Source: Synechococcus sp. UW140 (GTDB taxonomy: Bacteria; Cyanobacteriota; Cyanobacteriia; PCC-6307; Cyanobiaceae). Taken from it: a stretch of DNA of 14,592 bases. Under the pieces are notes generated by a model that ran no database searches, had not been told where the DNA came from, and saw nothing but the letters and a program-made list of their open reading frames with translations. A program made the translations under genes and the position numbers. This document shows positions 1 through 6,664 of this stretch, piece after piece (position 1 is the first letter of the stretch; the number at the start of each line of letters is the position of its first letter). The DNA lies in assembly GCA_945878795.1 (NCBI GenBank), contig CAMDWF010000020.1, positions 1 through 14,592 on the forward strand, in the 5' to 3' direction.

Positions 1-1
1 G

Positions 2-340
2 GTGAGCAATGAAAGCGAGGTGATGGAATTGCTCGACCGTCACGGTTTCGCGGCGGTTCAAACTGAGAAGCTGACACTCCGCGAGCAAATCGCCCTGTTT
101 CGCGAAGCCACCCACATCGTGGCGCCCCATGGGGCCAGTCTGACTAACCTGCTGCATGTCCGCCAGGCGAGCGTGCTGGAGATCTTTCAGGAAAACCATG
201 GCGTGCGGCCCGACTTCTTCCAGTTGGCGATGATTCAGGGCCTCGATTATCAGCACTGCGTCTGCCCTACCGAGTCAGCAGAGCTACATTGCCGGGTGGA
301 TCTGCAGATACTGCAGCAGTTCTTGGAGAGGACCCTCTGA
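2..340 (+). CDS. GT61-family glycosyltransferase, C-terminal part (5' truncated by window edge)
   Basis: This is the C-terminal 112 codons of a protein whose start lies before the window; the GTG at base 2 is probably internal. The segment EQIALFREATHIVAPHGAS, followed by LTNLL and VLEIF, matches the conserved C-terminal core of the GT61/DUF563 glycosyltransferases. In that family a loop of the type A-P-H-G-A precedes a hydrophobic strand and a V-L-E-(L/I)-F element. Family members transfer sugars in polysaccharide or glycan synthesis, so a role in cell-surface polysaccharide is a reasonable inference, but donor and acceptor cannot be read from this fragment. The gene converges on the DUF4336 gene, with 133 bases between their stops. 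I am sure of the family resemblance and unsure of the substrate. Confidence 0.75.
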   Translation: MSNESEVMELLDRHGFAAVQTEKLTLREQIALFREATHIVAPHGASLTNLLHVRQASVLEIFQENHGVRPDFFQLAMIQGLDYQHCVCPTESAELHCRVDLQILQQFLERTL

Positions 341-473
341 CCGTTAACCTCGGAACTAGGGCACTTGAATACAATATGTGTACCAGATGATAATCCCTAT
401 GTCAAAACCGACCGCAGGCCTCGCTGTAACGGTGACAAAGTCCGCAATCTCTTTCTGCGGCATGCCCATTTTA
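341..473. other. Convergent gap between GT61 and DUF4336 genes
   Basis: This gap separates two convergent stop codons and is AT-richer than the genes on most of the window. It contains one short perfect hairpin, CCGCA at 442-446 pairing with TGCGG at 456-460 around a 9-base loop. A T-rich stretch (ATTTTAT) lies about 8 bases further on. It could help end transcription of the glycosyltransferase gene, but the stem is short and the T stretch is not adjacent. I see no convincing ORF or RNA gene. Confidence 0.3.
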
Positions 474-1649
474 TCAAGGCACGACATGCAGGCGAATCAG
501 CGTCTGGTCAATCTCGGCAAGCAATTGCCATGACCCCTGAGATGGCGCCCAATCCGTTGCATCAATATGGTCTGCGTAGCCATCGAGATTGTTGCCACTA
601 ATTGATTGTGGTGCTGAATAATGAGCTGAAATCAGACTCTTGATTGTCGTCTGTTTGGCCAGGGCGCGCAGCCAATCGAGATAAAATTGCTTCGCACGAA
701 CAAAGACCAACCTTTCCAAAACGGGAGCCAGTCGAAAGGGGGCAATCTGATCACCATGGTTGATAAATTGATCAGCCTTCTCCTCCCAGCATGGGGCCCA
801 TCGGAAAGGATATAGGGCGAAGTGATTTCGGGGATTGGCCTGATCTGCTGCCATGGCATCCAAGAAAAGATCGGCTAGTGATGCGATGTGCACAGATTCA
901 GGCCGGAAAAAGTTGGCAAACATCACAATCCTTTTCCAGCCCTTAAGTCGAAGATCTGGAGTGTTGATCATCGCTTCGGACCCCTTTTCCCTACCATGAA
1001 ACAGCAGGGGTGCAGGGTCAAGATCAAAAATTGTTGGGGGAGTGGCTGAGATGGTGACAAGTGCATCGGTAACTAGCAACGATCCCGTGACTAGATCGAT
1101 ACAGGCGATTTCATGAAACGTGCCAAGCCCCAAGTCGATCGGGCCGAGGGGAACCCAGACCAGCTGGTCCTGATGGGGCAACCCATCACGGAACAGCACC
1201 TTGGTGCGGCCTGCGGGTAAACCAAGCCAGCTGGAGGGCAGTGGAACTGGAAAACTCCACTGCTGATCACTCACCCAGACCGTGGCCTTGGGGAACGCCC
1301 TGGCCAGGGCCGCCACCGGAAGTTTGTGTTCTAGCCCCGAGGATGTGGCCAAGACGATCGAAAGCACCGGCCCGTGCTGTTCTGCCAGAGCCCTTAGTCC
1401 GATCAGCAATTCAGCAGTAGGCGGGACAGGGGCATACAGCAGTAGACCCCCTTCCACCTTCAGGACGGTCATTCTGATCGGCACCGCGACGTACCAGACA
1501 CCGTGGAGCTGCTCAAAGCACCAGACCCGCCCCGCAATCACCTCGCGCAGGAGGCTGACGCGACGGCCATAGGGGTAAAGCGGCAGCAATGGCCACCAGG
1601 GCCAGCGCTGTAGGCGACTATCAGAGGAGGGTGGATCGGCGTCGTTCAC
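474..1649 (-). CDS. DUF4336 domain-containing protein
   Basis: The protein has 391 residues, starting at GTG 1649. It resembles DUF4336 proteins of cyanobacteria and plants along its whole length. An N-terminal motif WPWWPLLPLYPYGRR (residues 16-30) is followed by PIRMTVLKVEGGLLLYAPV (about 57-75). The C-terminus WAPSQGSWQLL...IDQTLIRL is also typical. The family is related to the metallo-beta-lactamase fold; where active enzymes carry the HxHxDH metal site, this protein has SSGLEHKLP (about 103-111), keeping only one histidine (His108). Its function is unknown, and a non-catalytic or altered-metal role is an inference. The 5' half is about 60-70% GC by hand count, while the 3' half (474-1140) drops to about 50%. 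There is no obvious Shine-Dalgarno before the GTG. It reads the same way as the DUF697 gene upstream, with 194 bases between them, so it may have its own promoter. Confidence 0.85.
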   Translation of the reverse strand: MNDADPPSSDSRLQRWPWWPLLPLYPYGRRVSLLREVIAGRVWCFEQLHGVWYVAVPIRMTVLKVEGGLLLYAPVPPTAELLIGLRALAEQHGPVLSIVLATSSGLEHKLPVAALARAFPKATVWVSDQQWSFPVPLPSSWLGLPAGRTKVLFRDGLPHQDQLVWVPLGPIDLGLGTFHEIACIDLVTGSLLVTDALVTISATPPTIFDLDPAPLLFHGREKGSEAMINTPDLRLKGWKRIVMFANFFRPESVHIASLADLFLDAMAADQANPRNHFALYPFRWAPCWEEKADQFINHGDQIAPFRLAPVLERLVFVRAKQFYLDWLRALAKQTTIKSLISAHYSAPQSISGNNLDGYADHIDATDWAPSQGSWQLLAEIDQTLIRLHVVP

Positions 1650-1843
1650 GTCAGGTCAGCAGTAACAGCGTCACGTTTAGAACTATCCGGGTGTGCAACA
1701 CCATGGCAATTTCAACGGGACGATCCAGGCGCGAAAAGGAGTCTTCCATGGACAAGATGAACTCAGACTAAAAAAATTGCCCCTAGGAGAATGAGGTAGT
1801 CGCATCCAAAAAATGTTTAGGCCCCAAAATTCACAAAGTTTGG
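1650..1843. other. AT-rich gap between DUF697 and DUF4336 genes, with a tiny SD-led ORF
   Basis: This gap lies downstream of the DUF697 gene and upstream of the DUF4336 gene, both on the minus strand. It has several A/T runs (1771-1777 and 1808-1813) in an otherwise GC-rich window, as expected of a region holding a terminator and a promoter, but I cannot pick a clear -35/-10 pair. On the plus strand AAGGAG at 1736-1741 sits six bases before ATG 1748, which opens a seven-codon ORF ending in TAA. This may be chance. Confidence 0.3.
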
Positions 1844-3322
1844 CTAAGCCGAAGCGGCCCATCCCCCCTTGCCACTGCCCTGGATCCATCCCTTCGCCTC
1901 TTGTAAAAATTTTGACCAGTCCAGCTTTTCGGCTTCGGCGGCCCGGGCCACCAGCAGCGGAGCTTCCCGTTGGATCAACGCCAGATCAGGGGCACTCACC
2001 CCGGCTGACAGGGCCAGGAGGTCCGCCATGGCGTGGCCTACCACGCGGGTGAGATAGGCGGCGCTGAGGGCCTGCAGCGCCCCCCCCACCAACCAGGTGG
2101 CTCCATGTAAGCGGGCCGCTGTGACCAAGGCCTGACTACTCCACTCGACCAGTCCAAGGGCAACGGTGGCCTTGGCCAGTTCCAAGGAAGCCCCCCGCAA
2201 CTGATCCAGCGTCCACGGGCAATCCCAGAGACGGGCCATCTCCTGAAGCATCAGTCCGTTGCCGACGGCCAACACCAGTAAATCCAGACTGGGAACTGGC
2301 GTGATGGCCACCCCCGTTGCCACAACCCACTGGGTCCGCTGCAGCAGGCGACGCCATTCGTGGCGGCGAAGCCGTTCCAGATCGGCCTGCCAGCGGGAGT
2401 GGAGACCCTGGATGGATCGCAAAGAGGTGGCTTGGCGCAAGGATCGCCCTTCCCGGTTCAACCAGATCGCCAGGGGCCCCAGGACCTCCTGAAGCGTGTT
2501 CACGGCACCATCCCAAAGCAGCAATCGTTCGCTCTGCAGAGAGGGCCACTGGCTCGCCAGTTCCTGAAGCAGGGCCTCTGCCTCCTTGGCGTCTTGGCAC
2601 TCAACCAGCAACCAGTGGGGTTGGTCCGAAGGGAGCGCCTCCAGCCAACGCAGATCGACCGCCAGCAGCGGCAGCCGCAGGTGGTAGAGCAGCACATCGG
2701 CTTGGGCAAAAGGCTCTGGCCAGTGCCATTTGGCACTTATCAGGGGCAGGGGCAAACCCCAGTCCAGGCGCAAGGGCAAGGGGCTCCGCAGGGCTGAAGC
2801 AGCCAAGGGTTGGGCCGAACTCTCCGGCGGACGGGTTCCCGTGAGGGTCAGACGCAGTTCCGGGCGCTGCCGCGCCGCCGTCAGGGCCTGCAACTCCTGG
2901 CGACGCAGGTCGAGAAGACTGGCCTCAGGGCCTTGAAGACGCTCGAACTGCTCGATCAGTTGCTCACAGCGCTGCTGCCAACCATCAAAGCTGGAGGGCA
3001 AACGGGAGGGCCGGCCTGGACGGCTCCTGGACAACCACCACCAACCTGCCGCCAGGGTTCCAAGCGTGAACAGGTTCCCCCCTTCCATGGGGAGCCAGTG
3101 GGAAAGTCCTTCACTGAGCACCAACCCCCCGCCCAGCAGTAGCCCGGGCCGTACCCAGGGGCCCCCTGAAAATTTCACAGGCAATCCACCGAGTACGGCC
3201 CGGAGGGTTGGAGCCACCGATCGGGGCAACCCTGAGGTCTCAGCGGCAGGGGGCGGAGCGGAATCCGAAGCGGTCACGGACGGGCGGCTGGCAAAACGAC
3301 GAAGCGGGTGGGCCCGCTGCAT
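1844..3322 (-). CDS. Membrane protein with degenerate GTPase-like region and C-terminal DUF697 domain
   Basis: Taken from ATG 3322 the protein has 492 residues. The frame stays open to 3460, but the extra residues look like translated upstream DNA. A Pro/Ala-rich N-terminus (1-55) leads to two hydrophobic segments (about 58-73 and 82-98). A helical stretch (113-150) follows, then RPELRLTLTGTRPPESSA (153-170), lined up where GTPase/DUF697 proteins have the Walker A loop but lacking its GKS/T. Later ADVLLYHLRLPLLAVD (208-223) and HWLLVECQD (236-244) sit where the G3-G4 region would be, without an NKxD motif. The C-terminal part (about 325-445), with TPVPSLDLLVLAVGNGLML, is the DUF697 (YcjF-like) membrane-associated domain. 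I infer an inactive GTPase-like protein at the membrane; its role is unknown. It is divergent from the unknown gene at 3537. The start is moderately certain. Confidence 0.8.
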   Translation of the reverse strand: MQRAHPLRRFASRPSVTASDSAPPPAAETSGLPRSVAPTLRAVLGGLPVKFSGGPWVRPGLLLGGGLVLSEGLSHWLPMEGGNLFTLGTLAAGWWWLSRSRPGRPSRLPSSFDGWQQRCEQLIEQFERLQGPEASLLDLRRQELQALTAARQRPELRLTLTGTRPPESSAQPLAASALRSPLPLRLDWGLPLPLISAKWHWPEPFAQADVLLYHLRLPLLAVDLRWLEALPSDQPHWLLVECQDAKEAEALLQELASQWPSLQSERLLLWDGAVNTLQEVLGPLAIWLNREGRSLRQATSLRSIQGLHSRWQADLERLRRHEWRRLLQRTQWVVATGVAITPVPSLDLLVLAVGNGLMLQEMARLWDCPWTLDQLRGASLELAKATVALGLVEWSSQALVTAARLHGATWLVGGALQALSAAYLTRVVGHAMADLLALSAGVSAPDLALIQREAPLLVARAAEAEKLDWSKFLQEAKGWIQGSGKGGWAASA

Positions 3323-3536
3323 GATGTTTAGCTCAGATGTCGGCGTCGACACCCTGACCGTGGCCATCCAGAACACCGAACCTGGACGAAAAGCCCCATA
3401 AATTAGGGCAGTTGACCATTGCGTCACCTTCGCCGGTGCCCATCCTGACCCCCGTACCACCCTTCCCCGCCCCAGTGGCCGAGGTCAGGCGGCGACAACA
3501 AAGTCGCAACCAGGGCTTTGTCCTGGGGATGTGGCC
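3323..3536. promoter_or_regulatory. Divergent intergenic region, likely promoters for both directions
   Basis: This 214-base gap separates the DUF697 gene (-) from the start of the trpS cluster (+), so it should carry promoters facing both ways. The one conspicuous AT-rich box in this GC-rich stretch is ATAAATTA at 3398-3405. It could serve as a -10 element on either strand, but the matching -35 sequences are poor. A TTGACC at 3412-3417 on the plus strand has no partner -10 at the usual distance. The assignment comes from gene layout; the sites themselves are weak. Confidence 0.35.
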
Positions 3537-4067
3537 ATGACACCAGCCCCTCCCCCGTTGACGCCACGCCAGAAGCAACGGATCGAAGCCCCCATGGCGC
3601 TGCTCCAATCCAGTGACCATTGGCATGGTGGTCTGCCGGTCCTGGTTCTGGACCGATGCTGGTTGCGGCTGGAGGCCATTGCGGTGGAGGAGCTTGCCAA
3701 CCGCCTGCCTCCGGACACCAGTCGCGAAGCACCTGAATTGAGCCGCTACAGCCAGCTGATCGAGGCGGGTTACCCGAGTTGGGATGCCCAGCAGTGCTGC
3801 TGGCATGAATTTGGCGCTGAGGCTTGCCAGCAGGCCCTCCGCCGCTACTGGGCCGCCAAAGATCGCGGCAACAACGGCTGGACCTTTGCCCGCTATCTTC
3901 AGCTCCTGGCTGATTACCGCCAACGCTTTCACGTCAGGCCAAGGCCCCTGCCGTTGCTGGTCCTCGCCCGAGCCGACGGTGGCCGCCGTGGCGAAAACCA
4001 TGGGCTCTTTTGGCTGCGTCCGGAAGTAAGCGATAGCAACCGACAGATGCGGCACACTTGCGCCTGA
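3537..4067 (+). CDS. Unknown cyanobacterial protein, first gene of the trpS cluster
   Basis: I do not recognise this 176-residue protein. The start chosen is ATG 3537, because GGGG at 3525-3528 stands eight bases before it; an in-frame GTG at 3531 sits too close to that element. It looks soluble: no signal peptide or membrane segment. It is rich in Trp, Arg and Leu with several aromatic-rich stretches, for example WDAQQCCWHEFGAEACQQAL (about 83-102) and GNNGWTFARYLQLLADYRQR. The C-terminal third ends with a strand-like HGLFWLRPEV. The coding sequence has no internal breaks and sits 14 bases before the next gene in the same direction, which supports it being real and co-transcribed with the RHH-like gene and trpS. 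Function is unknown, and nothing in the sequence ties it directly to tryptophan or tRNA. Confidence 0.7.
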   Translation: MTPAPPPLTPRQKQRIEAPMALLQSSDHWHGGLPVLVLDRCWLRLEAIAVEELANRLPPDTSREAPELSRYSQLIEAGYPSWDAQQCCWHEFGAEACQQALRRYWAAKDRGNNGWTFARYLQLLADYRQRFHVRPRPLPLLVLARADGGRRGENHGLFWLRPEVSDSNRQMRHTCA

Positions 4068-4081
4068 TTGAGACCCTGGTC

Positions 4082-4660
4082 ATGGCCGAAGACAGCACTC
4101 CTTCCTATGGCACCCAAGGTGGTGACAACCGCGAAGGGCGGGACAGTCCTGGGCGGGGCGGCCGCCAAACCGGCCCCAAAGAGCCAGGCGGGCTACGCAT
4201 TCGTCTGAGCGACAACGAAATGAAGGCAGCCCAGGCCCTTCAGGAAGCTTTCGGCCTCCGCTCACCGGTGGCCGTGCTGGGTTTTGCCCTGCGCACCCTG
4301 GCCCAACAACTGGAAGCAGGCCAACTTGATGCCCTGGTCGCCCAGCAGCGCAGTGAAGGCGCTGGGCGAAGCCGGCCCAGGGGGGAAGAGGGCGGTGGCG
4401 AGCGTCGTGAGCGAAGCGACAGAGGTGATCGGGGGGGCCAGGTTCGTCAGGTCCGCGTTGATCCCTTTGCCAGGCCCAGTCGACCAGCGGTCCCGGCGCC
4501 AACCCCCTTGGAAACAGGGTCTGGAGTGTCCGACAGCGAGGCCGACAGGAGCGAAGGCGAAGGCGAACCGTTGCTGGGCACGGACAATCTTGAGCTGGAA
4601 GCAGTTGTGACGGATTCCGCCGAATCGGCGGCGCCCGAGCAAGCCGAGGCCGAAGCATGA
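4082..4660 (+). CDS. Ribbon-helix-helix-like protein with long disordered charged tail
   Basis: The protein has 192 residues from ATG 4082. An in-frame ATG at 4058 is possible but would overlap the previous gene. The N-terminus (1-37) is Gly/Arg-rich and probably unstructured. Residues 38-78 (GLRIRLSDNEMKAAQALQEA onward) have a basic strand, then a helix, a turn (FGLRSP) and a second helix (VAVLGFALRTLAQQL). This is the pattern of a ribbon-helix-helix DNA-binding domain. The rest is low complexity: an Arg/Gly/Glu stretch (95-120), a Pro-rich linker (130-142) and an acidic tail (148-192) ending EQAEAEA. The stop overlaps the trpS start (ATGA, 4657-4660), which suggests translational coupling. 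It could regulate trpS or bind RNA or DNA through the RGG-like part, but that is inference. The RHH call rests on pattern alone. Confidence 0.7.
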   Translation: MAEDSTPSYGTQGGDNREGRDSPGRGGRQTGPKEPGGLRIRLSDNEMKAAQALQEAFGLRSPVAVLGFALRTLAQQLEAGQLDALVAQQRSEGAGRSRPRGEEGGGERRERSDRGDRGGQVRQVRVDPFARPSRPAVPAPTPLETGSGVSDSEADRSEGEGEPLLGTDNLELEAVVTDSAESAAPEQAEAEA

Positions 4661-5721
4661 ACTCGGCGCCCGGTGCCCCCCAGGCACGACCGCGCGTTCT
4701 CTCCGGTGTCCAGCCCACGGGCCAGTTGCATCTGGGCAACTGGCTCGGAGCCATTAACAATTGGGTCGATCTTCAGCAGGACCACGACACCTTCTTTTGT
4801 GTCGTCGATCTCCACGCGATCACCGTTCCCCATGACCCCGCCCGGCTGGCGGAGGACACCATTGCGACGGCGGCCCTATACCTGGCCTGTGGCATCGACC
4901 CGAACCAAGCCACGGTGTTCGTGCAGAGCCATGTCAGCGCCCACAGTGAACTCTGTTGGCTGCTTAATTGCGTCACCCCGCTGAACTGGCTCGAACGCAT
5001 GATCCAGTTCAAGGAAAAGGCCTTGAAGCAAGGGGCGGACGTCTCGGCAGGACTGCTGGACTATCCCGTGCTGATGGCCGCAGACATTCTTCTCTATGAC
5101 GCCGACCAGGTGCCGGTGGGGGAAGACCAGAAACAGCATCTCGAACTGGCCCGTGACATTGCTCAGCAGCGCATCAATGCGAGGTTTGCGCCCCGAGATG
5201 CCAGTGGCGCACCGATCCCCATTCTCAAGGTGCCGTCGCCCCTGATTCTCAAGGAAGGGGCCCGGGTGATGAGCCTCACAGATGGACGCAATAAAATGAG
5301 CAAGAGCGATCCGAATGAGGCCTCCCGCATCGCCCTCCTCGATCCGCCCGAGCTGATCGTGCGCAAGATCAAGCGGGCCAAGACCGATCCGGTCATGGGT
5401 CTTGAATTTGGCAATCCAGAGCGGCCTGAAGCCGACAACTTGCTCGGTCTTTATGCGCTCTTGAGTCAGAAAAGTCGCGAAGCCGCCCTCAACGAATGCG
5501 CCGCCATGGGATGGGGCAGCTTCAAACCCCTGCTTGCCGACGCCGCTGTAGAAGCCCTCAAACCCCTCCAAGCCCGTTATCGGGAGTGGAGAAATGATCC
5601 CGCGAGCGTGAGGGATGTGCTTTGCAATGGCCAGCAAAAAGCTGCTTCCGTAGCCGCTGACACCCTCGAAAGGGTCCGCAATGCGCTGGGGTTCTTGCCG
5701 TCGAGCCCCGGCCAGAGCTAA
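4657..5721 (+). CDS. trpS: Tryptophan--tRNA ligase (TrpRS)
   Basis: This 354-residue class I aminoacyl-tRNA synthetase joins tryptophan to tRNA-Trp in the cytoplasm using ATP. The class I signature appears as TGQLHLGN (residues 21-28, HIGH-like) and the second signature as KMSKS (213-217). Other family landmarks are FCVVDLHAIT, GIDPNQATVFVQS, ERMIQFKEK, DYPVLMAADILLYDAD and VPVGEDQKQHLELARD, in the same order as in bacterial TrpRS such as that of Geobacillus. The length is slightly above the usual 325-345 because of a short N-terminal extension and an insert after the active-site strand. The ATG overlaps the stop of the RHH-like gene by four bases, so translation is probably coupled. A hairpin without a T-run follows the stop. 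The identity is certain. Confidence 0.98.
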   Translation: MNSAPGAPQARPRVLSGVQPTGQLHLGNWLGAINNWVDLQQDHDTFFCVVDLHAITVPHDPARLAEDTIATAALYLACGIDPNQATVFVQSHVSAHSELCWLLNCVTPLNWLERMIQFKEKALKQGADVSAGLLDYPVLMAADILLYDADQVPVGEDQKQHLELARDIAQQRINARFAPRDASGAPIPILKVPSPLILKEGARVMSLTDGRNKMSKSDPNEASRIALLDPPELIVRKIKRAKTDPVMGLEFGNPERPEADNLLGLYALLSQKSREAALNECAAMGWGSFKPLLADAAVEALKPLQARYREWRNDPASVRDVLCNGQQKAASVAADTLERVRNALGFLPSSPGQS

Positions 5722-5754
5722 ACGATCAGTCTTCGTTTGATCAGCTGCGCTGAT
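5720..5754. terminator. Weak candidate bidirectional terminator after trpS
   Basis: Two short perfect stems lie directly after the trpS stop. AAACGA at 5720-5725 pairs with TCGTTT at 5733-5738, and ATCAGC at 5740-5745 pairs with GCTGAT at 5749-5754 around a three-base loop. There is no proper T-run on either strand, so this is a weak call based on position between a + gene and a possible convergent - ORF. Confidence 0.25.
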
Positions 5755-5899
5755 GGATTGAAGCAGTTGATGGGGGAATCCTGACTAAGCGGGTCTCCTC
5801 TGGCCCATCCCGTGTACTGAGCTCAAAATCCCAGTTCAGCTCTGGCCTCACCCGTCCGCTCCGTTGCATGGATCGGCCCCCTTGGATCGCGGCCTGCAT
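5741..5899 (-). CDS. Candidate small protein, 52 aa, convergent with trpS
   Basis: I do not recognise this ORF, and it may not be real. It opens at ATG 5899, preceded by AAGGA three bases upstream on the minus strand (complement of 5903-5907), and ends 20 bases after the trpS stop. The product has a basic N-terminal half (QGGRSMQRSGRVRPE) and a C-terminal half, LNWDFELSTRDGPEETRLVR, that alternates polar and hydrophobic residues like a beta hairpin, unlike the Arg/Pro/Ala strings of chance ORFs here. Against it: third-position GC looks only moderate and the SD spacing is short. The frame stays open upstream to 6010, but that part overlaps the GH104 gene start and looks less protein-like. If real, it occupies the otherwise empty gap between trpS and the lysozyme-like gene. 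Confidence 0.4.
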   Translation of the reverse strand: MQAAIQGGRSMQRSGRVRPELNWDFELSTRDGPEETRLVRIPPSTASIHQRS

Positions 5900-5993
5900 A
5901 GTTCCTTGCCCTTGTCCAGTGAGGCGCCGGGGGGGTTGGCTTGATCTTGGTTCGCCCATCAGGGTCATGGGGTGATGTTCGTGATCGATCGTT

Positions 5994-6653
5994 TTGCCCT
6001 GTCGACCCAAGTTCGATCGCCCCTCCGGAACGGCCGGCCTGTTGTGCGGCCTGGCCCTGCTGGTGGCGTTACCGATCGGGGCTCGCCAACTGCCACTCGG
6101 CCCGGGACCCTCGCAGACCAGCCAGCAGAGCCCACCCCCAGCCCAGGGCCAAGGGGGGCCCTACCAGATCACGCCTGAAAGGCGTGCCTTACTCAACACG
6201 ATCCGCTATGCCGAAGGTACCTGGATCGGAGGCAGTCAGGAGGGCTATCGGGTGTTGTTTGGCGGCGGTCGTTTCGATCGCCTTGACCGCCATCCCGAAA
6301 TAGTGGTGCAACTGGCCTACACCAGTGCGGCTGCGGGCGCTTACCAGTTTCTACCCGCCACGTGGCGAGAAGCTTCAACAAAACTCGGCCTCAATGACTT
6401 CGGGCCAGCCAGCCAGGATCAAGCGGCCCTATACCTGATGCAGAAGCGGGGTGCATTGGAAACGTTCGATCGGCGAGGCCTTAACGGGGAGGTGCTCAAC
6501 CGCCTATCCCGAGAATGGGCCTCCTTACCAGCCACCCATGGCGGCAGTTTTTATGGCCAACCGGTTAAGGACGCCGATGAGCTGAAAGATTTTTATCTGG
6601 CCGAGCTCCAGCGTCAGAAACGGCTTAGAGCAGAGGCTCCGTCGGCCGCTTGA
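5994..6653 (+). CDS. Exported GH104 (lambda endolysin-type) lytic transglycosylase/muramidase
   Basis: The 219-residue protein has an N-terminal signal-like segment (residues 11-30, TAGLLCGLALLVALPIG), a Pro/Gln-rich linker (35-56) and a catalytic domain (59-205). That domain parallels lambda R endolysin block by block: RYAEGT (catalytic Glu74) for WSEGT, then GYRVLFGG, AAGAYQFLPATW, LGLNDFGPASQDQAAL, RGAL and REWASLP...YGQP. Family members cleave the glycan strand of peptidoglycan, so action in the periplasm is expected. The start is uncertain: an in-frame stop at 5982 leaves TTG 5994 as the first usual start codon, and no good SD precedes it. A GTG/ATG at 5972/5975 is in another frame. No holin, spanin or other phage gene is nearby, so a host cell-wall role is more likely than lysis. 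Its stop is 11 bases from that of the convergent TM2 gene. Confidence 0.9.
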   Translation: MPCRPKFDRPSGTAGLLCGLALLVALPIGARQLPLGPGPSQTSQQSPPPAQGQGGPYQITPERRALLNTIRYAEGTWIGGSQEGYRVLFGGGRFDRLDRHPEIVVQLAYTSAAAGAYQFLPATWREASTKLGLNDFGPASQDQAALYLMQKRGALETFDRRGLNGEVLNRLSREWASLPATHGGSFYGQPVKDADELKDFYLAELQRQKRLRAEAPSAA

Positions 6654-6664
6654 GGGCCTGCTTT

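Noticed and set aside
3323..3460. 46-residue N-terminal extension of the DUF697 protein
   Set aside because: It covers the divergent promoter region and has no protein-like conservation signals; ATG 3322 is a simpler start.
3333..4055. 240-codon open frame on the minus strand opposite the unknown gene at 3537
   Set aside because: It crosses the divergent gap and shadows the plus-strand gene; no recognisable motif, and the plus-strand gene fits the cluster spacing.
4876..5637. 253-codon minus-strand frame inside trpS
   Set aside because: It is antisense to a certain gene and has no domain; GC-rich codon bias explains the open frame.
5900..6010. Extension of the small minus-strand ORF to a TTG at 6010
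   Set aside because: It would overlap the start of the GH104 gene and has no SD; the ATG at 5899 has one.
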